Assembly: GCA_965215945.1 (NCBI GenBank)
Contig: CBDCFC010000031.1
Span: 1 to 64,000 of the forward strand
DNA: 64,000 nucleotides
Reading direction: 5' to 3'
Source of the DNA: JAHEKD01 sp965215945
Lineage (GTDB): Bacteria; Pseudomonadota; Gammaproteobacteria; Arenicellales; JAHEKD01
This document shows, in pieces, positions 19,470 to 26,637 of this stretch. Under the pieces are notes generated by a model, which ran no database searches, was not told the origin of the DNA, and was given only the letters and a program-made list of their open reading frames with translations. The position numbers were made by a program, and so were the translations under genes. How positions within the stretch are numbered: the first letter of the stretch is position 1; the number at the start of each line of letters is the position of its first letter.

Positions 19470-20711
19470 GTGAATCCAACTACCTTCAGTGCGATCAAAA
19501 ACAGCAACGACAATCGAAAATGGCTGCAAAACTTCAATCTCCACTGGCCTGCCTATAGAAGTTGGTACAAGTCAAAGAAAAAAACTGGGATTAATCCTGA
19601 GAATCTGCGCATTGCAGAGAAAAAACTTAAAAATGTGATGCCTGAAATTGTACCGATTTATCAACAGTTAAAGCATTTAACCAATGATGATCCAACGGCT
19701 TCCCAATTCCTGACAATGTATCAACCCCCCGCCTATCTCATCAATTGCTCACAAGCCGTATTTTTTGATCCGGAGCCGATGTTGATCCGCAATTATGATT
19801 TAAACCCCGAGTTATCTGAAAACACAATTTTTCATACCGATTGGCTGGATAGAAAAATCATCAGTACAAACGAATGCCTGTGGGGCGCGGATGACGGCAT
19901 CAATGACGCTGGCTTAGCAATTTCATTAACCTTCGGCGGACGCAAAGCGGTTGGGGACGGTTTTGGTATTCCGATTATTTTAAGATATGTTTTACAAACC
20001 TGTGAAACCGTCAAACAAGCCATTAAAGAGCTTAAACGTGTCCCCTCTCACATGTCGTATAACATTACTGTGTTGGACAAATCTGGCAATTACGCAACAA
20101 TATTTGTTACCCCAGATCAAGATGCCATCATTACCAAACAAAGAGTTGCTACAAATCATCAACAAAACATCGAATGGCAGGAGCAAGCCGTATTTTCAAA
20201 AACATTGGAACGAAAAGAATATCTAGCGAAGCTCATACTAGAATCCTCCCATTCCGTCATTCCCGCGAAAGCGGGAATCCAGAAGTACACTAGTGATGAT
20301 GAACAATCAATTATCAATAACTTCCTCCAACTACCCCTCTATTCGACCAACTACCAACAAAACTTCGGCACTGTTTACACCGCCGTTTACAAACCGCAAA
20401 GCAGTAGCATGACATACCATTGGCCTAATCAAAACTGGCAACATTCATTCAAGAAATTCAACCAAGGGCAAATGATTATCCAACTTGGACAGATTAATGG
20501 CGTTTCAACTGAATGGCAAACCACCGATAATTCCTCAAACGATTTACTCTCTAAACAAATCAAAGCACAATTCGAAAATATATTTAACCATCTACCTGAA
20601 TCTGCGATAACAAATAAATTAGCCTTTGAACAACTCAAGCGGAAGCTAAAATCTAGTCAAACCTTCAACTGGCAACAATTTAATACATGCATGCAGAAGG
20701 TTTGGCAGTAA
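19470..20711 (+). CDS. C45-type autoproteolytic acyltransferase/hydrolase (Ntn fold)
   Basis: 413 residues. YLINCSQAVFFDPEPMLIRNYDL contains the likely N-terminal nucleophile Cys (residue about 94) that would be freed by autocleavage. Then follow LWGADDGINDAGLAISLTFGGR and GFGIPIILRYVLQTCETVKQA, the pattern of C45 (isopenicillin N acyltransferase-like) and choloylglycine-hydrolase proteins. It should hydrolyse or form an amide bond; the substrate is unknown. No signal peptide is seen. Codons near 20252-20285 encode HSVIPAKAGIQ, the translation of a REP palindrome inserted in frame between conserved regions. A good promoter precedes the gene. Confidence 0.75.
   Translation: MNPTTFSAIKNSNDNRKWLQNFNLHWPAYRSWYKSKKKTGINPENLRIAEKKLKNVMPEIVPIYQQLKHLTNDDPTASQFLTMYQPPAYLINCSQAVFFDPEPMLIRNYDLNPELSENTIFHTDWLDRKIISTNECLWGADDGINDAGLAISLTFGGRKAVGDGFGIPIILRYVLQTCETVKQAIKELKRVPSHMSYNITVLDKSGNYATIFVTPDQDAIITKQRVATNHQQNIEWQEQAVFSKTLERKEYLAKLILESSHSVIPAKAGIQKYTSDDEQSIINNFLQLPLYSTNYQQNFGTVYTAVYKPQSSSMTYHWPNQNWQHSFKKFNQGQMIIQLGQINGVSTEWQTTDNSSNDLLSKQIKAQFENIFNHLPESAITNKLAFEQLKRKLKSSQTFNWQQFNTCMQKVWQ
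20254..20283 (+). repeat. REP palindrome inside the C45 hydrolase gene
   Basis: CCGTCATTCCCGCGAAAGCGGGAATCCAG: stem ATTCCCGC / GCGGGAAT with a GAAA loop. It is a very common proteobacterial REP and here is translated as VIPAKAGIQ without breaking the frame. Confidence 0.9.
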
Positions 20712-20736
20712 ACTTACGTCATGCCGGGCTAGACCC

Positions 20737-22032
20737 CACTGCTGTCCGGAATAATTTCATATAGGTAATAGGTGTTGTTGTTGCAGGTTGAATTGAGTTT
20801 GCCGTTGACGTTTTTTATAGCGTATATATTCACTCTCTGGGCGTTGGAATAAAGTTGCTCTGAGTTCAGCTAACCACAGATACAGATGTTGTTTTGAATG
20901 GCAAAGTTTGTGGTATTGGTGCAAGAGTAAATACGTGATTAAGGCGATCAGAATTTGAATTCGTACTGCATTGTCACTGCGCCCAAAGAACTGTTTGATC
21001 TTCAAACGTTGTTTTAACCATTTAAACCACAATTCAATCCCCCAACGCTGTTTGTAGACTTGAGCGATCTCACCGGCACGGCGGATTAGATCATTGGTCG
21101 CGATAATCAACGGCTGCTGGTGATCTTCCCGCTGCACCACAATCCGGCGCAGCGGTTGGGTATAGGGATTGATCCGTGCGCCCCCAGGGCGTTTGTTTTT
21201 AAAACAGACCAGCTCATCGGCTAAAATAATCTCAGCATCTTGAGGCTCGATGGCACGTTGTTCAATCAGCCGTAACGCGGCATTACGCTTGAACCGGGTG
21301 ACAAAATAACTGCCCGCTTGATCCAGCTGATGCCACCAATTATAGTCACAATAGCCTTTGTCAAACACATAGGTTGCGTGAGGGTTAGCACTAATATCCC
21401 GGCCAAACTCAACATCATTGACCTTCGATGCCGTAATCTGTACCTCACAAGGCAAGGCCTGCTCGTGAGCATAGAGTACATGTAACTTTAAGCCTGGAAT
21501 ATGCGGTTGACTATGACCGTGTACCCACTCATAGCCTCGGCCACTCAGCCGAATCGGGGTTGAATCCAGCACATACAACAAATCACTCACCTCACGTTTC
21601 AATTGACGATGCACCTGCGTCAGTAACTGACCGCAGAACGCACTATACATCTCAACACTACGTTTCGCATTTGCATCGGAAAGGGTCGAACGCTTGATTG
21701 ATCGGGTGCCTAAGTGGTAATGATGGACGCATTGGGCATTAAACCCCGCTTCCAGTTCTCTTAAGGAACGGCAATCGGCTAATTGACCGTACATCATCGC
21801 CATGAGCTGATCAAAACAGCGAAAGCCTTTACTGTGTTTATCGCCTTGATAGCGTTGAACACATTGCTGAAAACTTTGTTTCGGAAAGCCTTTCAATAAT
21901 TCGCCAAATCGGGTATTACTATACATGTTGCAGTGCCTTAGTTTTTAAGTTGACAGTGTGGGTTTTAGCTTTAAAACCCACGCACTGCAACACTTTCACT
22001 ACCATCAACATCTTTTATTCCGGACAGCAGTG
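20737..22032 (-). mobile_element. Complete IS4-family insertion sequence
   Basis: 1296 bp with perfect 18-bp terminal inverted repeats (CACTGCTGTCCGGAATAA at the left end, its complement at the right). The flanks carry an 11-bp target duplication GGGCTAGACCC (20726-20736 and 22033-22043). The target was the centre of a REP-like palindrome (CGTCATGCCGGGCTAGACCCGGCATCC). It has one gene, the transposase at 20757. A hairpin of about 12 bp (GTGGGTTTTAGC / GCTTTAAAACCCAC region near 21960-21990) lies between the right end and the transposase start and may block read-through transcription. Everything needed for mobility looks intact, so the insertion is probably recent. Confidence 0.95.
20757..21926 (-). 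CDS. IS4-family DDE transposase
   Basis: 389 residues, intact. N-terminal YQGDKHSKGFRCFDQLMAMM and SLRELEAGFN are typical of the DUF4372 region. Catalytic residues: first Asp in LYVLDSTPIRLSGRGY, second Asp in ATYVFDKGYCDYNWW, and Glu in the IS4 signature YKQRWGIELWFKWLKQRLKI (Y-x2-R-x3-E-x6-K). It lies within the IS ends on the minus strand. Confidence 0.95.
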   Translation of the reverse strand: MYSNTRFGELLKGFPKQSFQQCVQRYQGDKHSKGFRCFDQLMAMMYGQLADCRSLRELEAGFNAQCVHHYHLGTRSIKRSTLSDANAKRSVEMYSAFCGQLLTQVHRQLKREVSDLLYVLDSTPIRLSGRGYEWVHGHSQPHIPGLKLHVLYAHEQALPCEVQITASKVNDVEFGRDISANPHATYVFDKGYCDYNWWHQLDQAGSYFVTRFKRNAALRLIEQRAIEPQDAEIILADELVCFKNKRPGGARINPYTQPLRRIVVQREDHQQPLIIATNDLIRRAGEIAQVYKQRWGIELWFKWLKQRLKIKQFFGRSDNAVRIQILIALITYLLLHQYHKLCHSKQHLYLWLAELRATLFQRPESEYIRYKKRQRQTQFNLQQQHLLPI

Positions 22033-22064
22033 GGGCTAGACCCGGCATCCATCACAATTCAAGC

Positions 22065-22110
22065 ACGTCATTGCGAAAGAGTGAGGTCAACGAGCGACTG
22101 CGGCAATCCA
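22065..22110. repeat. Second repeat family, REP-like
   Basis: Begins CGTCATTGCG and ends CGGCAATCCAC, the framing of a widespread bacterial palindromic repeat. It lies in the 270-base non-coding stretch between the IS and vapB. The rest of that stretch shows no gene; the last 60 bases carry two copies of ATCGATAG (22267, 22292) that may be the vapBC operator. Confidence 0.5.
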
Positions 22111-22314
22111 CATACCATTGATTGCATCGCGTGTTAGTAATGATAATGAGGAATCGCAAGATAGAAAGTGTATTTACTGATAAACAATGAATAATATTGA
22201 GATAAGATACAAAACATGCGATACATCGCCAAACCACATAGAATAAACTGCGACTTGATTTTCTATATCGATAGTAATAAAGTATTACGGTATGATAATC
22301 GATAGAGTATTAGT

Positions 22315-22521
22315 ATGCCATCTGTAACCGTATCACCAAAATATCAAGTAGTGATCCCAAAAGATGTAAGGGAATCTATGGGAATTTATTCCGGTCAGAA
22401 AATTCAGGTTTTTATCTACCGGAATCGAATCGAGCTTGTTCCGATAAAACCCATGAAAAAAATGAGAGGCTATCTAAAGGGCATTGACACGACTATTGAT
22501 CGTGACAAAGATCGCGTATGA
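22315..22521 (+). CDS. vapB: AbrB-type antitoxin VapB
   Basis: 68 residues with a swapped-hairpin DNA-binding domain: SVTVSPKYQVVIPKDVRESMGI followed by GQKIQVFIYRNRIELVPI. It is the antitoxin to the PIN toxin whose start overlaps its stop by 4 bases. It should repress its own promoter, and the repeated ATCGATAG sites just upstream are candidate operators. Confidence 0.9.
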   Translation: MPSVTVSPKYQVVIPKDVRESMGIYSGQKIQVFIYRNRIELVPIKPMKKMRGYLKGIDTTIDRDKDRV

Positions 22522-22901
22522 ATGTCGTAGACTCTTCTGCCTGGCTATCCTATTTTGCTGGTGATAAAAACTCAGCCCACTTTGCCAAACCAATTGAAGC
22601 TGTAGATAAATTGTTGGTACCGAGTATTACTTTAACCGAGGTTTTCAAAAACATACTAAGGCAAAGAAATGAAGAATTGGCGTTTGGAGCAATAGCGCAC
22701 ATGGAGCAGGGGAACGTTATCACTCTGGATGGAGAACTGGCAATAAATGCGGCCTGCCTTGGTGTTGAGTTAAAGTTGCCGTTGGCGGACAGCATAATCT
22801 ATGCAACGGCACAAAAACATGAAGCTGTTGTATGGACACAAGATGCTGATTTCAAAGGTTTAGAGAATGTCGAATTCTATCCAAAAGCAAAAATCACATA
22901 A
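22518..22901 (+). CDS. vapC: PIN-domain ribonuclease toxin VapC
   Basis: 127 residues. It has the acidic PIN site: Asp in MNVVDSSAWLSYF, Glu in SITLTEVFK, Asp in PLADSIIYATA and Asp in WTQDADF. VapC enzymes cleave tRNA or rRNA when VapB is degraded. It is translationally coupled to vapB and followed at once by an attC-like site, so the pair is the first recognisable cassette of the array. Confidence 0.92.
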   Translation: MNVVDSSAWLSYFAGDKNSAHFAKPIEAVDKLLVPSITLTEVFKNILRQRNEELAFGAIAHMEQGNVITLDGELAINAACLGVELKLPLADSIIYATAQKHEAVVWTQDADFKGLENVEFYPKAKIT

Positions 22902-22972
22902 GCCAATGCAGCCGACCATCAAACCCATCACTTTGTTCCGTGTTGGTGTCGGCTGAGTTCAAACATTAAGTA
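22897..22972 (+). repeat. attC-like site A
   Basis: Arms GCAGCCGACC and GTCGGCTGAGTTC enclose about 30 bases, and the site ends AAACATTAAG. The core G is replaced by A (CATTAAG). It is closely similar over its whole length to site G at 26546. Confidence 0.7.
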
Positions 22973-22980
22973 GCACTTTA

Positions 22981-23358
22981 ATGCGTAAACAATATCATTT
23001 TCGTCCATCCGCAAATGGTTATTACCTATGGGACATCGATCGACTAGTTTCGCTATCTGCGGATCTCGAATCTCAACCTGTGCCGCTCAGCACCATTGAA
23101 GAAATCGATGAGGCGTTCTGGTTCGTGAGGCTGGGCGGCATCGCAACTTGTCGGCTTATTGCGGAGCACGCCAAGTTGATTGGGGAGGCTGATCTGAACT
23201 ACCCTATCATCATGTGTTCAAATCGCCGTGTTATGAACGGTATGCACCGGGTCCTCAAAGCATTAAATGCAGGTATGAAAACAATCGATGCAGTAATATT
23301 CGAGCAAGATCCTGAGCCGGACTATGAGGATGTGCTACCCGACAAGCTTCCGTACTGA
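22981..23358 (+). CDS. Cassette-encoded hypothetical protein, possibly ParB-like fold
   Basis: 125 residues starting MRKQYHFRPSANGYYLWDID nine bases after an attC-like core. The middle has YPIIMCSNRRVMNGMHRVLKAL, and NGMHRVxKA resembles the DGxHR motif of ParB/sulfiredoxin-like domains, where it binds nucleotide. The C-terminus is acidic (DPEPDYEDV). The function is unknown; a small cassette protein of this kind could be a nucleotide-dependent enzyme. The family call is tentative. Confidence 0.6.
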   Translation: MRKQYHFRPSANGYYLWDIDRLVSLSADLESQPVPLSTIEEIDEAFWFVRLGGIATCRLIAEHAKLIGEADLNYPIIMCSNRRVMNGMHRVLKALNAGMKTIDAVIFEQDPEPDYEDVLPDKLPY

Positions 23359-23369
23359 CACAAGACCAA

Positions 23370-23474
23370 TCAACCCGGACAGTTCTCCGTGGCGTTTGAT
23401 TTGTGCATTCGCTTCGCCCATTATTGCACAATTCAAACACCATTCCAGCCTACCGGTTATTAGCGACGTTAAGT
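23370..23474 (+). repeat. attC-like site B, long VCR-like form
   Basis: Long imperfect palindrome: the arms from 23391 (TGGCGTTTGATTTGTGCA) and near 23431 (TGCACAATTCAAACACCA) match at 16 of 18 positions, with outer parts CAACCCGG and CCGGTTATT. It ends in GACGTTAAGT, a good GTTRRRY core. About 105 bases, much longer than the other sites. Confidence 0.7.
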
Positions 23475-23488
23475 GCTCATGGAAATCG

Positions 23489-23914
23489 ATGAAAATTTGG
23501 ATATTGCTAATACTTTTTATATCTAGTACTGCTTCAGCAGAAGAAGAGTTAGATTGTGAGAAGGCGTGGGCGACATTGGAAATAAACCAGTGTATGCATA
23601 GGGACCTTATCGCGGCAGAAAAAGTAATGGATAACTACTTGGCCAAAAGTCTAGAGCGATATTCAGAAAATGATGTTACTGTGGTATCAATTAAAAAAGG
23701 CCATGAGGCTTGGCTTATCTATCGAGAGCAACACTGTGGGGCGGTTTACGACACATGGCGAGACGGAACCATCAGAACAGCAATGGGTTTAGGCTGTAAA
23801 TTGGAATTAACTCACCAAAGAACACAAGTTCTGTGGCAGTCATTTTTGACCTATGTTGACTCCACGCCACCTTTGCTTCCAGAGCCTAAGAAGTATGAAT
23901 CGAAGTCATATTAA
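23489..23914 (+). CDS. LprI-like (DUF1311) secreted protein
   Basis: 141 residues from the ATG at 23489; the open frame extends upstream through the attC-like site, but only this start gives a signal peptide (MKIWILLILFISSTASA). The mature protein has paired Cys in LDCEKAWATLEINQC, then IKKGHEAWLIYREQHCGAVY and GLGCKLELTHQRTQVL, the DUF1311 pattern. Members include the mycobacterial lysozyme inhibitor LprI, so a role in blocking a periplasmic lytic enzyme is plausible but not shown. Confidence 0.8.
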   Translation: MKIWILLILFISSTASAEEELDCEKAWATLEINQCMHRDLIAAEKVMDNYLAKSLERYSENDVTVVSIKKGHEAWLIYREQHCGAVYDTWRDGTIRTAMGLGCKLELTHQRTQVLWQSFLTYVDSTPPLLPEPKKYESKSY

Positions 23915-23919
23915 AAATG

Positions 23920-23976
23920 CACTTAAGCCATTCCAGCCGACCGCTGAAAGCGGCGGCTGAGTTCAAACGTTATGAA
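23920..23976 (+). repeat. attC-like site C, short form
   Basis: CAGCCGACCGCTGAAAGCGG then CGGCTGAGTTCAAACGTTATGA: tight palindrome with AGCCG/CGGCT arms and a GTTATGA core, 57 bases, the cleanest site in the array. Confidence 0.8.
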
Positions 23977-24081
23977 TTCCTTCAATGTCCAACTTATTTG
24001 TTCGGCACATCCGTGTGCCTCACCCCGGCGGAAATCACTCCCGGTGATTTTTTCTTGATCTAAATCATACTTGAAAAAATC

Positions 24082-24125
24082 TATAAAAAGGTCTATATTT
24101 AGATCTAATATTAGACCTTTTTATA
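24082..24125. promoter_or_regulatory. 44-bp near-perfect palindrome, operator/promoter of the antitoxin-toxin pair
   Basis: Outer arms TATAAAAAGGTCTA and its complement are perfect over 14 bases, and the centre is AGATCT. It ends 16 bases before the antitoxin ATG at 24142. Type II toxin-antitoxin operons are autoregulated through such operators. TATATT and TATAAA within it could act as -10 elements. Confidence 0.7.
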
Positions 24126-24141
24126 GCTTATCTGAGTGATC

Positions 24142-24402
24142 ATGAGTACCGTTACAAAAGTTATGGCTGGCATATCTACTAGCATAACCGACTTCAAAGC
24201 GAACCCTAATGCTGTTATTGAACAGTCAGATGGGGAAGCTATAGCCGTGCTGAAAAGCAACGAGCCTAGTTTTTATGCTGTCCCTCCCGAACTTTACGAA
24301 TCTATGTTCCAGGCCATGGAAGACCTTGCTTTATTAATGCAAGCAAATGCTCGAATAAATGATGGAAAAGAGCCGATAGAAGTAAGTTTGGATGACCTAT
24401 AA
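24142..24402 (+). CDS. Phd/YefM-family antitoxin
   Basis: 86 residues from the ATG at 24142; a GTG six bases upstream is the alternative. STSITDFKANPNAVIEQSDGEAIAVLKSNEP is the N-terminal DNA-binding part of the Phd/YefM fold. The acidic tail KEPIEVSLDDL should wrap the toxin. It overlaps the toxin gene by 11 bases and is preceded by a 44-bp palindrome. Confidence 0.88.
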   Translation: MSTVTKVMAGISTSITDFKANPNAVIEQSDGEAIAVLKSNEPSFYAVPPELYESMFQAMEDLALLMQANARINDGKEPIEVSLDDL

Positions 24403-24688
24403 ATTAAAGTTTCATCCAGACGCCTTAAAAGAATGGAATAGTCTGTCGACAACAGAAAAAAGCTATTTCAAAAAGAAACTAAAACAACGTTTAGAAAACC
24501 CTCATATACCTGAATCGAGACTCTCGGGAGGGCATAACCTTTATAAAATTAAACGCATGCGCCCCCCTCTTCGCCTAACCTATCACGTTGATGATCAATA
24601 TCTAGTGGTGACTGCACTGAGTGTGGGGAAGAGAGACGGTGACGTTTATACAGAAATGATAAAGCGATATGAAAAAGGAAATTCATAG
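24392..24688 (+). CDS. RelE-family mRNA interferase toxin
   Basis: 98 residues. It has the RelE/ParE fold landmarks LKFHPDALKEWNSLS, LKQRLENPHIPESRLSGG, YKIKRMRPPLRLTYHVDD and SVGKRDGDVYTEMIKR. The basic residues and the terminal Tyr/Arg fit a ribosome-dependent RNase of the RelE group. It is coupled to the upstream antitoxin and followed by an attC-like site. Confidence 0.9.
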   Translation: MTYKLKFHPDALKEWNSLSTTEKSYFKKKLKQRLENPHIPESRLSGGHNLYKIKRMRPPLRLTYHVDDQYLVVTALSVGKRDGDVYTEMIKRYEKGNS

Positions 24689-24749
24689 CTCCTGCTGCCG
24701 ACCCTTTATTCTCGCAAGCTCGTTTGCTCGGCTGAGCATAGACATTAGG
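24685..24749 (+). repeat. attC-like site D
   Basis: CTGCTGCCGACCC, then CTCGCAAGCTCGTTTGCTCG, then GCTGAGCATAGACATTAGGC. Its right half is nearly the same as site F at 26082. The core reads CATTAGG rather than GTTAGG. Confidence 0.7.
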
Positions 24750-24759
24750 CGAATCAAGC

Positions 24760-25276
24760 ATGAGTTGCGATCAAAATACCGGGATGTGCATTGCATACAC
24801 TGTTCGTGAAACTCCAGACAAGGGACGGGGGCTTTTTGCTGATGCATTTATACATGAGGGTACAACCGTATGGCATCATGTTGCCGGTCAGTATTCGGTG
24901 TACGATGAGCGATCATTGAAAGCCCTTTTGTCCAACATGTCTGACATGTGAAGCCGTGTATGTGTTGACACATATTTATTGTATGCCTGAGTTTCCTGAG
25001 TACATGATTAGGGTGTTTGATGACGGAGAACTCATTAATCATTCGAATCAGCCAACATTGCTCACACATACTAGACCCGGATACGATGAAGCCTTAACCG
25101 CAAGTTCCACAAAAGATGTATCAAGCGCACTTCTGGGTAATCATTTTACGCTTGTGGCAGCCCGTGACATTGAGGAAGGCGAAGAACTGACCCTTGACTA
25201 CAATGAAGATCCAGAGAATCCTCAGTATTACGATATGCTTTGTGAACAATATGGCGTTACATGGGATTGGATATAA
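24760..25276 (+). CDS. SET-domain protein (one frame break)
   Basis: First part MSCDQNTGMCIAYTVRETPD then KGRGLFADAFIHEGTTVW is the SET N-terminus. The frame stops at 24951, and the neighbouring frame continues TCEAVYVLTHIYC, then GELINHSNQPTLL (the NHS SAM/lysine motif) and EGEELTLDYNEDP (the ELxxDY motif). Restoring one base near 24944 gives an intact protein of about 172 residues. SET proteins are lysine methyltransferases; bacterial stand-alone forms have mostly unknown targets. It is carried as a cassette between attC-like sites D and E. Confidence 0.8.
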
Positions 25277-25460
25277 CAACGCCAGCGCTACATCAAACAC
25301 TTAAAACAACCTGTCACCATACGGTTGACAAGGATTCTATTGAGTATTTCAGATCGCTTGCCGAAGAGTTTGGTATTCCTTATCAAACATTAATAAACTT
25401 GTACCTCATGTTAATAAGCATTGCTTCGGGTTTATGTCGGCTAAGTTCAAACGTTATAAA
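25271..25460 (+). repeat. Composite attC-like site E
   Basis: The left end TATAACAACGCC mirrors the right end GTTATA. The right part ATGTCGGCTAAGTTCAAACG plus TTATAA is a standard attC right half. At about 190 bases it is too long for one site, and its middle holds an antitoxin remnant, so it is probably two sites fused around a decayed cassette. Confidence 0.55.
25315..25413 (+). pseudogene. Remnant of a BrnA/CopG-type antitoxin
   Basis: In-frame stretch VDKDSIEYFRSLAEEFGIPY then QTLINLYL is the C-terminal helix-turn segment of BrnA-like ribbon-helix-helix antitoxins (EYFKSLAEExGIPYQTLIN type). The first two-thirds of the protein and the start codon are gone, and no toxin is next to it. It lies inside composite attC-like site E. 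Confidence 0.55.
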
Positions 25461-25473
25461 TCTTTATATTAGG

Positions 25474-25501
25474 TTCCAAACACATTTGGTTGTAGTATAA
25501 T
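25474..25501 (+). promoter_or_regulatory. Promoter of the parD/parE-like cassette
   Basis: TATAAT at 25496 with TTCCAA 16 bases upstream. TTGTAGTATAATGTAATACA overlaps the -10 and has TTGTA/TACAA ends, a plausible ribbon-helix-helix operator. It starts just after an attC core, so this cassette brings its own promoter. Confidence 0.6.
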
Positions 25502-25533
25502 GTAATACAATCAGCTACAAAAGGTGTGTTGTT

Positions 25534-25800
25534 ATGGGAGTGACCAGTATTCGCCTGAATGAAGAAAATGAAAAACCGCTTGAAAACCTCGCTCAACGGC
25601 TAGACCGCAGCAAAAATTATCTAATAAATCAAGCTATTAAAGAATATGTTGCTCGTCAGGCAATGAACGATGCCCGTTGGAACGACACGTTGAAAGCCTT
25701 GGCGTCGATCAAAGAGGGTAAAACGATTGATGAATCGGAAGTCGTATCATGGCTTAAATCATGGGGCACTGATGGTGAAACATCGGCTCCATCTATATGA
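25534..25800 (+). CDS. Ribbon-helix-helix (CopG/ParD-like) antitoxin
   Basis: 88 residues. SIRLNEENEKPLENLAQRLDR followed by KNYLINQAIKEYVARQ is a canonical RHH domain. The tail IKEGKTIDESEVVSWLKSWG binds the toxin. AAAGG lies before the start, and its stop overlaps the toxin start by 4 bases. Confidence 0.92.
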   Translation: MGVTSIRLNEENEKPLENLAQRLDRSKNYLINQAIKEYVARQAMNDARWNDTLKALASIKEGKTIDESEVVSWLKSWGTDGETSAPSI

Positions 25801-26084
25801 ACCTAAGGTTCTCGCCTGAGGCTGTTGAAGATTTAGTTAGACTCAGAACATTTATCGAAGAGAAAAATCCACTTGCGGCGGGGCGGATTGCAACCGACTT
25901 ACTACTTGGTATGGAAAAGCTGAAAGTTTTTCCTGAAATAGGTCTTGAAGTTGAACGCGCATTTAAACCCCAACGAATAAGAGATTTATTTGTTGGCAGC
26001 TACACTGTGCGTTATCTTATTGGCGACGGTGAAATCGTTGTACTTCGAGTATGGCACGGTAAAGAAGTTGAAAAAGATTTATAA
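25797..26084 (+). CDS. ParE/RelE-family toxin
   Basis: 95 residues. LRFSPEAVEDLVRLRTFIEE, NPLAAGRIATDLLLGMEKL, RIRDLFVGSYTVRYLIG and EIVVLRVWHGKE match the ParE (type II toxin) family, whose better-known members poison gyrase. It is co-translated with the upstream antitoxin and followed by attC-like site F. Confidence 0.92.
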   Translation: MNLRFSPEAVEDLVRLRTFIEEKNPLAAGRIATDLLLGMEKLKVFPEIGLEVERAFKPQRIRDLFVGSYTVRYLIGDGEIVVLRVWHGKEVEKDL

Positions 26085-26151
26085 TAGGCCTCTCCGCTTC
26101 CAAGCCATCACTCGCAAGCCCATTTGCTCAGCAGAGCATAAACGTTAAAAG
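26082..26151 (+). repeat. attC-like site F
   Basis: The segment CTCGCAAGCCCATTTGCTCA then GCAGAGCATAAACGTTAAAA is a near-copy of site D with a proper GTTAAAA core. It ends five bases before the next start codon. Confidence 0.7.
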
Positions 26152-26154
26152 ACA

Positions 26155-26526
26155 ATGGATTCTCATACCCTGCATGAACATCTAAAGCGACTGGAAGTAT
26201 CGTTGCATACAATCGAAGTAAGATCAGGCCAAGCACAGCTTAGAAAATTGTTGCATGACGATTTCGTCGAATTTGGAAGAAGCGGAAGAATCTATAATAG
26301 GCGCGATGTATTAGATGAATTTCAGAAATGCAAAGAAACATTTAAAATTACTTCACGAAATTTTGAATTCACGGAGTTAGCTAGAAACGTTGTGTTAATC
26401 ACCTATCGGTCGGCCCATCTTGATTCCGGCAACAAGGAAACAAGATATAGTTTAAGATCTTCGATTTGGCAGAAAACGGATCAAGAATGGAAAGTCAGAT
26501 TTCACCAAGGAACCCCTGTTGACTGA
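26155..26526 (+). CDS. DUF4440 / NTF2-like protein
   Basis: 123 residues. LRKLLHDDFVEFGRSGRIYN then RRDVLDEFQ, LARNVVLITYRSAHLDSG, and SLRSSIWQKTDQEWKVRFHQ fit the small cone-shaped NTF2-like fold of DUF4440. Such proteins bind small ligands or act as dimeric partners; the function is unknown. A stand-alone cassette between attC-like sites F and G. Confidence 0.82.
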   Translation: MDSHTLHEHLKRLEVSLHTIEVRSGQAQLRKLLHDDFVEFGRSGRIYNRRDVLDEFQKCKETFKITSRNFEFTELARNVVLITYRSAHLDSGNKETRYSLRSSIWQKTDQEWKVRFHQGTPVD

Positions 26527-26545
26527 ATTACCGAAATTGCCTTCC

Positions 26546-26620
26546 AAGCAAGCTAATCCAGCCGACCATCAAACCCTCAGCTCTGCTTCGGGTTCGTATC
26601 GGCTGAGTTCAGACATTATC
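26546..26620 (+). repeat. attC-like site G
   Basis: AATCCAGCCGACCATCAAAC, then about 25 bases, then TCGGCTGAGTTCAGACATTA. It shares most positions with site A. The core is CATTATC. Confidence 0.7.
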
Positions 26621-26637
26621 TCACTCAGGAATAATAA

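Larger units (their letters stand above)
22315..26620 (+). mobile_element. Gene-cassette array with attC-like sites and no integron integrase (CALIN)
   Basis: A run of eight small same-strand units, each gene or pair followed by a palindromic site that ends in a GTTRRRY-like core: 22972, 23474, 23976, 24749, 25460, 26151, 26620. The sites fall into related groups: 22897 with 26546, and 24685 with 26082, are near-copies. All have CAGCCGAC-like and GTCGGCTGA-like arms or the VCR-like long arms at 23370. Contents are toxin-antitoxin pairs and orphan small proteins, as usual in chromosomal integrons. No intI gene is seen in the window; the only tyrosine recombinase, at 62476, belongs to another element. 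Confidence 0.75.
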
